This document shows positions 58,616-64,000 of a DNA stretch of 64,000 nucleotides, in pieces. The stretch spans positions 4,960,001-5,024,000 of the forward strand of contig NZ_CP107917.1 of the NCBI RefSeq assembly GCF_036014175.1, in the 5' to 3' direction. The stretch is from Streptomyces sp. NBC_00443. GTDB taxonomy: Bacteria; Actinomycetota; Actinomycetes; Streptomycetales; Streptomycetaceae. The translations under genes and the position numbers were made by a program. The number at the start of each line of letters is the position of its first letter. Position 1 is the stretch's first letter. A model generated the notes under the pieces. That model was not told the DNA's origin, searched no databases, and was given only the letters and a program-made list of their open reading frames with translations.

Positions 58616-59292
58616 CCCGTGTGCTCGTCGTCGAGGACGAGGAGTCCTTCTCCGACGCCCTGTCATACATGCTCCGCAAAGAGGGCTTCGAGGTCGCCGT
58701 CGCGACCACCGGGCCCGACGGACTCGACGAGTTCGAGCGCAACGGCGCCGACCTCGTCCTCCTCGACCTGATGCTGCCCGGCCTGCCGGGCACCGAGGTC
58801 TGCCGCCAACTGCGCGGCCGATCCAACGTCCCGGTGATCATGGTCACCGCCAAGGACAGCGAGATCGACAAGGTTGTCGGCCTGGAAATAGGAGCCGATG
58901 ACTACGTCACCAAGCCGTTCTCCTCGCGCGAGCTGGTCGCCCGTATCCGGGCCGTCCTGCGCCGCCGCGGCGAGCCCGAGGAGGTCACCCCGGCCGCTCT
59001 GGAGGCCGGTCCGGTCCGCATGGACGTCGACCGCCACGTGGTCACGGTCTCCGGCTCCAAGGTCGACCTCCCGCTCAAGGAGTTCGACCTCCTGGAGATG
59101 CTCCTGCGCAACGCGGGCCGGGTCCTGACCCGTATGCAGCTCATCGACCGCGTCTGGGGTGCCGACTACGTCGGCGACACCAAGACCCTGGACGTCCACG
59201 TCAAGCGCCTGCGCGCCAAGATCGAGCCGGACCCGGGCGCGCCCCGGTACCTGGTGACGGTCCGCGGCCTCGGCTACAAGTTTGAGCCGTAA
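58612..59292 (+). CDS. phoP: response regulator PhoP
   Basis: GTG 58612; 226 residues. Receiver domain with acidic EDEES, phospho-Asp in LVLLDLMLPGL, Thr in MVTAKD and Lys in DYVTKPFS. The C-terminal OmpR/PhoB winged HTH has LPLKEFDLLEMLLRNAGRVLTR and KTLDVHVKRLRAKIEP then VTVRGLGYKFEP. It is the master regulator of phosphate metabolism and it also controls antibiotic production in Streptomyces. Confidence 0.95.
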   Translation: MTRVLVVEDEESFSDALSYMLRKEGFEVAVATTGPDGLDEFERNGADLVLLDLMLPGLPGTEVCRQLRGRSNVPVIMVTAKDSEIDKVVGLEIGADDYVTKPFSSRELVARIRAVLRRRGEPEEVTPAALEAGPVRMDVDRHVVTVSGSKVDLPLKEFDLLEMLLRNAGRVLTRMQLIDRVWGADYVGDTKTLDVHVKRLRAKIEPDPGAPRYLVTVRGLGYKFEP

Positions 59293-59352
59293 ACCGCTGC
59301 CGTGGTGAGGACGCGGCCGTAAGGACGGCGAACACGGTCGCCACGTACGTCG

Positions 59353-59392
59353 AAGGGCGGGACCTCCGATTCCGGGGGTCCCGCCCTTTTTC
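59353..59392 (+). terminator. terminator of phoRP
   Basis: AAGGGCGGGAC (59353-59363) pairs with GTCCCGCCCTT (59378-59388), with CTCCG/CGGGG pairing inside, followed by TTTTTC. It is symmetric enough to serve the convergent lipoprotein gene too. Confidence 0.85.
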
Positions 59393-59438
59393 TACGACTG
59401 TCCAGGTGCCGTACGACGATCCGGCGCCGTACGGCCGC

Positions 59439-60155
59439 TCAGTGTCCGGCGACCGTCTGCGAGGCGCTGTCGCTCGGGGTCGCCGCGTTGCCGGCCGCTC
59501 CGTCCCCGGCCGCCCCGCCGGTCTCCGTCGCGCTCCCGGACGCACCGCCGGTCGGAGTGGCCCCCGCTCCCGCTCCCGCGCCCTCGCCCGGGGTCCCGGT
59601 CGGGGTGCCCGTCGGCGAGGACGTGGTCTCCGGCGCGGCCGGGACCTCGCTGGGGCCCCAGCTCTCGAAGAAGCTCTCGGCCGGGACGACGAAGGCGCGC
59701 AGGCTCACGTCACCGGTCTTGCTGAAGGTGAAGGTGATCTTCTGCGCGTTGCCGTCCTGGATGGCCTCGCGGCTGCTGGGCAGCACGGCGGCGGCGTTGT
59801 CCTTGCCACCGATGATCAGCGAACCGCCAGCCGGGATGGTCAGGCTGCCGCCCTTGGCGGGCTTGAGCTCGGCACTCTTGGCGGTGCCGTCCACCTTGAT
59901 CGAGTCCAGCGTCTGCGCGGAGCTGCCCGAGTTGAACAGGGTTGCGGAGATCGCGGCCGGGCCGGTCGACTCCAGGTCGGGCTGGGTGATGACGATGGCG
60001 TTCTGGATCTTGATGTCGCCGACGCTGGTGGCTGCGTTGTCCGGCTTGATCTCCAGGGTCTGTGCGTTGTTGCCGGCCGCGCACGCGGAGAGCGCGGCGA
60101 TCGAGAACGTGATGGCGGCGGCGGCGAGGGCGCCGCGTCGAAGGCTGCTGCTCAC
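59439..60155 (-). CDS. DUF461-type putative lipoprotein
   Basis: The 238-residue protein has an N-terminal signal with lipobox LSAC (SIAALSAC), then AGNNAQTLEIKPDNAATSVGDIKIQNA, a beta-sandwich-like domain, and a C-terminal Gly/Pro/Thr/Ser-rich tail with repeated TGTP and GAGAG, presumably wall-spanning. DUF461/PCuAC-like proteins in actinobacteria are periplasmic copper or surface proteins, but the Met/His copper ligands are not evident here. It is convergent with phoP. Confidence 0.75.
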   Translation of the reverse strand: MSSSLRRGALAAAAITFSIAALSACAAGNNAQTLEIKPDNAATSVGDIKIQNAIVITQPDLESTGPAAISATLFNSGSSAQTLDSIKVDGTAKSAELKPAKGGSLTIPAGGSLIIGGKDNAAAVLPSSREAIQDGNAQKITFTFSKTGDVSLRAFVVPAESFFESWGPSEVPAAPETTSSPTGTPTGTPGEGAGAGAGATPTGGASGSATETGGAAGDGAAGNAATPSDSASQTVAGH

Positions 60156-60778
60156 GGCGGCGGCAACTCCTTGACTCGAACGGGGGGCGCGTAGTGCCGC
60201 CCTAAGTGTCTGTCAGCGGCCTTAGGTTACCGAGCCGTTCCCGCGCTACCGCACCCGACCCTCCCCCGAGCGGCGATGAGCCGTGGAAGTACGTCCGAAG
60301 CGCCTCTTCCGCCACCCGTTCCTTCACCCGTAAGTGGCCCGGCAGTCACTTTGCCCGGACCTCTGTCCGTCATTCACATAAGACGTCTCGCAAGTCCTCG
60401 CGCAAAATTTCCGTGAAGGAATGCGCGACCCTCCCGGAATTGATCACCGGATGTGCCGCCGACCTGGCTGTGATCAATTTCGGATTCGCCCGGGAGGTGA
60501 CTCGAGGCGCCGAACGGAGTAGCGGAAGTCGCACACTTGGAACCGGACATATGTGTACGTTCGGCCGCTCGGAGGCGCCTCTGGATGTGTGTAACGTACG
60601 CGTTTCACCCCGCCCGCAGAGCCGCTCCCACCTGCGAATACTTTCTTCCGCTCGGCCCGCGCAGCACGTTCCTGTTGGAGTTGTCAAGCCCCGAGATATG
60701 CCCTGACCTGCGAAAACGCCATTCAGAACCCGCAGTTTCCGTGTTACCCTGGATAGCCACGGAAGGGGTACCTGTCAC
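60156..60778. other. gene-free promoter region of carD
   Basis: Over 600 bases without a supported gene. CGTGTTACCCTGGATAG (about 60741) may hold the carD -10 (TACCCT). The region is less GC-rich than neighbours (ATTTCCGTGAAGG, GATCAATTTCGGATT), as expected for promoter DNA between divergent genes. Confidence 0.5.
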
Positions 60779-61261
60779 ATGACGTTCAAGGTTGGCGACA
60801 CCGTGGTCTATCCCCATCACGGGGCCGCGCTGATCGAGGCTATCGAAACTCGCCAGATCAAAGGCGTGGACAAGACCTACTTGGTGCTGAAGGTCGCCCA
60901 GGGTGACCTGACGGTACGTGTGCCAGCGGACAATGCGGAGTTCGTCGGCGTGCGTGATGTGGTCGGTCAGGACGGGCTGGACCGGGTCTTCGAGGTGCTG
61001 CGCGCGCCGTACGCCGAGGAGCCCACGAACTGGTCGCGTCGATACAAGGCAAATCTGGAGAAGCTCGCCTCCGGCGATGTCATCAAGGTCGCGGAAGTGG
61101 TGCGTGACCTGTGGCGTCGTGAGCGCGAGCGCGGACTCTCCGCCGGTGAGAAGCGCATGCTCGCCAAGGCCCGCCAGATCCTGGTGAGCGAGCTCGCCCT
61201 CGCGGAGAACACCAACGAGGACAAGGCCGAGGCGCTGCTCGACGAGGTTCTCGCGTCCTGA
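60779..61261 (+). CDS. carD: CarD family transcriptional regulator
   Basis: ATG 60779; 160 residues. The N-terminal RNA polymerase-interaction (Tudor-like) domain is MTFKVGDTVVYPHHGAALIEAIETRQIKG with the rest to LTVRVPADN; the C-terminal helical domain has RVFEVLRAPYAEEPTNWSRRYKANLEKL with the Trp that wedges the upstream edge of the bubble, and RERERGLSAGEKRMLAKARQIL. CarD stabilises RNA polymerase open complexes at rRNA and housekeeping promoters. A terminator follows. Confidence 0.95.
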   Translation: MTFKVGDTVVYPHHGAALIEAIETRQIKGVDKTYLVLKVAQGDLTVRVPADNAEFVGVRDVVGQDGLDRVFEVLRAPYAEEPTNWSRRYKANLEKLASGDVIKVAEVVRDLWRRERERGLSAGEKRMLAKARQILVSELALAENTNEDKAEALLDEVLAS

Positions 61262-61281
61262 CGCGGTACATCCGCCTCAGT

Positions 61282-61319
61282 TTCAGCACACCAGTTTGCG
61301 CAGCGTGCTGAATTTTTTT
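61282..61319 (+). terminator. terminator of carD
   Basis: TTCAGCAC (61282-61289) pairs with GTGCTGAA (61305-61312), followed by seven T. It is a standard rho-independent hairpin. Confidence 0.85.
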
Positions 61320-61548
61320 CAAAGAAGTGCCGCGGTGCCCGATGACGTAATTGCTGTCGCCGGGCGCTGCGGCATGTTCGCTCACAGGCGCGGTATGTCC
61401 TACCTCGGGGGCGCCCCCGATACTTGATGTGCCGGGTCCGGGCAGCCGACTCGACCGATGTCACGGAAGGGTTCGGTCAAGAAAGGCCCACCCGGCACGC
61501 TTGAGGCCATACCCACGTAGGCAGAGCACACAAACCTGACAGGAACCG

Positions 61549-62325
61549 ATGTCTGACGTTTCGCGTCCTTCGCCCACGGGTGTCCCCGCGGACACGCGTG
61601 CCGGGGCCCGTACCGCCGTCGTGATCCCGGCCGCCGGAAAGGGCGTACGCCTCGGTCCGGGCGCCCCCAAAGCGCTGCGCGCGCTGAACGGCACGCCCAT
61701 GCTCATCCACGCCGTGCGCGCGATGGCCGCGTCCCGCGCCGTCTCCCTGGTGGTCGTCGTGGCCCCGCCCGACGGCGCCGCCGAGGTCAGGAGCCTGCTC
61801 GACGCGCACGCGCTGCCCGAGCGCACCGACTTCCTGGTGGTCCCCGGCGGCGAGAGCCGCCAGGAGTCCGTGAGGCTCGGCCTGGACGCGCTGCCGCAGG
61901 AGCACGACATCGTCCTGGTGCACGACGCGGCCCGCCCGCTGGTACCGGTGGACACGGTGGACGCGGTGATCGAGGCGGTACGGGACGGGGCGCAGGCCGT
62001 GGTCCCCGCGCTGCCGCTCGCGGACACGGTCAAGGAGGTCGAGCCGGCCGGCGTCACGGGCGAGCCCGAACCGGTGGTGGCCACCCCGCAGCGCGCCCGC
62101 CTGCGTGCCGTACAGACTCCGCAGGGCTTCGACCGCGCCACGCTGATCCGCGCGCACGAGACGGTGAGCGACGACGTCACCGACGACGCGAGCATGGTCG
62201 AGCAGCTCGGCCTCACCGTCGTGGTCGTGCCCGGCCACGAGGAGGCCTTCAAGGTCACGCGCCCGCTGGACCTGGTCCTCGCGGAGGCGGTCCTGGCGCG
62301 CCGGAGGCTGAACGATGGCTTCTGA
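61549..62325 (+). CDS. ispD: 2-C-methyl-D-erythritol 4-phosphate cytidylyltransferase
   Basis: ATG 61549; 258 residues. The CTP-binding start is VVIPAAGKGVRLGPGAPKALRALNGTPML, then VLVHDAARPLVPVDTVDAVIEAV and VATPQRARLRAVQTPQGF and DDASMVEQLGLTVVVVPG, all IspD hallmarks. It makes CDP-ME in the MEP isoprenoid pathway. Its last 11 bases overlap ispF. Confidence 0.93.
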   Translation: MSDVSRPSPTGVPADTRAGARTAVVIPAAGKGVRLGPGAPKALRALNGTPMLIHAVRAMAASRAVSLVVVVAPPDGAAEVRSLLDAHALPERTDFLVVPGGESRQESVRLGLDALPQEHDIVLVHDAARPLVPVDTVDAVIEAVRDGAQAVVPALPLADTVKEVEPAGVTGEPEPVVATPQRARLRAVQTPQGFDRATLIRAHETVSDDVTDDASMVEQLGLTVVVVPGHEEAFKVTRPLDLVLAEAVLARRRLNDGF

Positions 62326-62836
62326 CGCATCCGGCCTTCGGCTGCCGCCGGGTGAGCCCCTGCTTCCCCAGGTCGGCATCGGCACCGACATCCACGCCTT
62401 CGAGGAGGGCCGCGAGCTGTGGTGCGCGGGCCTGAAGTGGGAGGGCGAGGGGCCGGGTCTCGCCGGCCACTCCGACGCGGACGTCGTCGCCCACGCCGCC
62501 TGCAACGCGCTGTTCTCGGCGGCCGGCCTCGGCGACCTGGGACAGCACTTCGGCACGGGGCGCCCCGAGTGGTCGGGCGCCCCGGGCGTCGTACTGCTCA
62601 CCGAGGCGGCCCGGATCGTGCGCGAGGCGGGCTTCCGGATCGGCAACATCGCGGTCCAGGTCGTCGGCCCCCGCCCCAAGATCGGCAAGCGCCGCGACGA
62701 GGCGCAGAAGATCCTGTCGGAGGCGGCCGGAGCCCCGGTGTCGGTGTCGGGCGCGACCACGGACGGCCTCGGCTTCCCGGGCCGCGACGAGGGACTGATG
62801 GCGGTGGCGACGGCGCTGGTGGTCCGGGTCGGCTGA
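62315..62836 (+). CDS. ispF: 2-C-methyl-D-erythritol 2,4-cyclodiphosphate synthase
   Basis: ATG 62315; 173 residues, with the metal-binding DIHAF near the start, then GLAGHSDADVVAHA, a metal-binding His-Ser-Asp loop, and the C-terminal SVSGATTDGLGFPGRDEGLM. It forms the cyclic diphosphate MEcPP. The N-terminus has an extra ~18 residues before VGIGTDIHAF. It is coupled to ispD by an 11-base overlap. Confidence 0.93.
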   Translation: MASDASGLRLPPGEPLLPQVGIGTDIHAFEEGRELWCAGLKWEGEGPGLAGHSDADVVAHAACNALFSAAGLGDLGQHFGTGRPEWSGAPGVVLLTEAARIVREAGFRIGNIAVQVVGPRPKIGKRRDEAQKILSEAAGAPVSVSGATTDGLGFPGRDEGLMAVATALVVRVG

Positions 62837-62958
62837 GGCCGGTCGGCGGGCCGTCCCAGCGGCGGCCCGACCCGCCCCCACCGGCCTGCGCGTGACCACG
62901 AACGACCAAACCGTACTTACGCACCAGGGCACTCCCATCCGCCCACTACCCTGGTGTC

Positions 62959-64000
62959 GTGACTATTCGCCTGTACGACACCAGCGCCCGGAAGATCCGT
63001 GACTTCACCCCGCTCCAGCAGGGCTGTGTCTCGATCTACCTCTGTGGCGCCACCGTGCAGGCCGCACCGCACATCGGGCACATCCGCTCCGGCCTCAACT
63101 TCGACATCATGCGCCGCTGGTTCGAGTACCGCGGCTACGACGTCACGTTCATCCGGAACGTCACGGACATCGACGACAAGATCATCTGGAAGGCGGAGCA
63201 GCAGGACCGCCCCTGGTGGTCCATCGGCTACGAGAACGAGCGCGCCTTCACCGACGGCTACACCGCCCTCGGCTGTCTCCCGCCGACGTACGAGCCCCGC
63301 GCCACCGGGCATGTCACCGAGATGGTCGAGATGATGCGCGGGCTCATCGAGCGCGGACACGCCTACGAGGCGGACGGCAGCGTCTACTTCGACGTCCGCT
63401 CCTGGCCCTCCTACCTGGAGCTGTCCCGGCAGGACCTCGACGAGATGCGGCAGCCCACCGAGGAGGGCATCACCGGCAAGCGGGACCCGCGCGACTTCGC
63501 GATGTGGAAGGCCGCCAAGCCCGGCGAGCCCGACTGGGAGACGCCGTGGGGCCGGGGCCGCCCGGGCTGGCACCTGGAGTGCTCGGCCATGGCGCACAGG
63601 TACCTCGGCTCCGCCTTCGACATCCACGGCGGCGGACTCGACCTGATCTTCCCGCACCACGAGAACGAGATCGCTCAGGCCAAGGCCTACGGCGACGACT
63701 TCGCCCAGTACTGGGTGCACAACGCCTGGGTCACCATGAGCGGCGAGAAGATGTCGAAGTCGCTCGGCAATTCCGTCCTGGTCTCCGAGATGGTCAAGCA
63801 GTGGCGCCCGATCGTCCTGCGCTACTACCTGGGCACCCCGCACTACCGCTCGACGATCGAGTACAGCGAGGAGGCCCTGCGCGAGGCCGAGTCGGCGTTC
63901 GCACGCATCGAGGGCTTCGTGCAGCGCGTCGTCGAGCTGACCGGGCACGTCGTCGAGCCGTCCCCCGAGGTGCCGCTCGCCTTCGCCGAGGCGATGGACG
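62959..64000 (+). CDS. cysS: cysteinyl-tRNA synthetase, partial (3' end outside the window)
   Basis: GTG 62959 (MTIRLYDTSARKIRDF) gives 347 visible residues. Zinc-binding Cys in IYLCGATVQ, the HIGH motif as PHIGHIRS, FIRNVTDIDDKII, then WHLECSAMAHRYLG and FPHHENEIAQAKA with the other zinc ligands, and KMSKS as SGEKMSKSLGNS. It charges tRNA-Cys. It follows ispF by about 120 bases, the standard actinobacterial order. Confidence 0.95.
   Translation, partial: MTIRLYDTSARKIRDFTPLQQGCVSIYLCGATVQAAPHIGHIRSGLNFDIMRRWFEYRGYDVTFIRNVTDIDDKIIWKAEQQDRPWWSIGYENERAFTDGYTALGCLPPTYEPRATGHVTEMVEMMRGLIERGHAYEADGSVYFDVRSWPSYLELSRQDLDEMRQPTEEGITGKRDPRDFAMWKAAKPGEPDWETPWGRGRPGWHLECSAMAHRYLGSAFDIHGGGLDLIFPHHENEIAQAKAYGDDFAQYWVHNAWVTMSGEKMSKSLGNSVLVSEMVKQWRPIVLRYYLGTPHYRSTIEYSEEALREAESAFARIEGFVQRVVELTGHVVEPSPEVPLAFAEAMD

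Overview
The window is a piece of a Streptomyces (or closely related actinomycete) chromosome. Coding sequence is very GC-rich with G/C at third positions, GTG starts are common, and the gene orders HTH regulator-HbhA-like protein-DUF2516, mshA-YbjN, gpmA, phoU/phoR-phoP, carD, ispD-ispF-cysS are those of Streptomyces.

Layout. 1-7190 is ordinary chromosome: the end of a HelD/HelR-type helicase, a frameshifted F420-type reductase/hemerythrin fusion, a HAD protein, an imine-reductase-like oxidoreductase, an SDR protein, an MFS permease and a GNAT acetyltransferase. 7324-13575 is a decayed Tn7-like transposon (TnsA with a nonsense codon and no usual start, intact-looking TnsB, frameshifted TnsC, intact TniQ). 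Both ends are recognisable by terminal and subterminal repeats, and its cargo is a MerR-PP2C fusion plus a small gene. 13644-27764 returns to chromosome: an HTH regulator with a perfect 20-bp palindrome upstream, HbhA-like coiled-coil protein, DUF2516, receiver-SpoIIE phosphatase, NlpC/P60 hydrolase, a noncoding repeat array, methyltransferase, mshA, YbjN, a Tat-exported beta-helix protein, AraC regulator, DUF2000, MFS permease and gpmA.

27740-53595 is an integrative and conjugative element (AICE, pSAM2 type) inserted in the 3' end of gpmA. A 24-bp segment of the gpmA end is duplicated at the far side with one mismatch, and TGGGCCGTC-type repeats flank both junctions. The left part is the plasmid core: integrase, excisionase, a frameshifted HUH replication initiator, Spd spread genes, FtsK-like TraB translocase, an SCO3933-family protein, a GntR/KorSA-like repressor with several operator-like sites, a Nudix protein and an HATPase. 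The right part is a defence island: a NACHT NTPase with an N-terminal nuclease and C-terminal zinc ribbon, a coiled-coil Mrr-type nuclease, and two paralogous pairs of a small putative effector followed by an NB-ARC-TPR (NLR-like) protein.

The most exciting system is these two pairs. In both, the C-terminus of the small protein and the N-terminus of the adjoining NLR carry the same short motif (G-x-R-S-hydrophobic-A ... TGD), the arrangement expected for amyloid-templated signalling between an NLR and its effector. The second NLR is broken by a one-base frameshift and by a 1.41-kb IS5-type insertion that itself carries an Imm1-like passenger gene.

53678-64000 is the original right flank: DUF899 and alpha/beta-hydrolase genes, a tiny cysteine-rich protein, phoU divergent from phoR-phoP with a PHO box between, a lipoprotein, carD, ispD, ispF and the start of cysS. 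Several one-base frameshifts occur in the window. Two (base 1805 region, gpmA) are in five-G runs where six G would restore the gene, so an assembly error must be considered for those.
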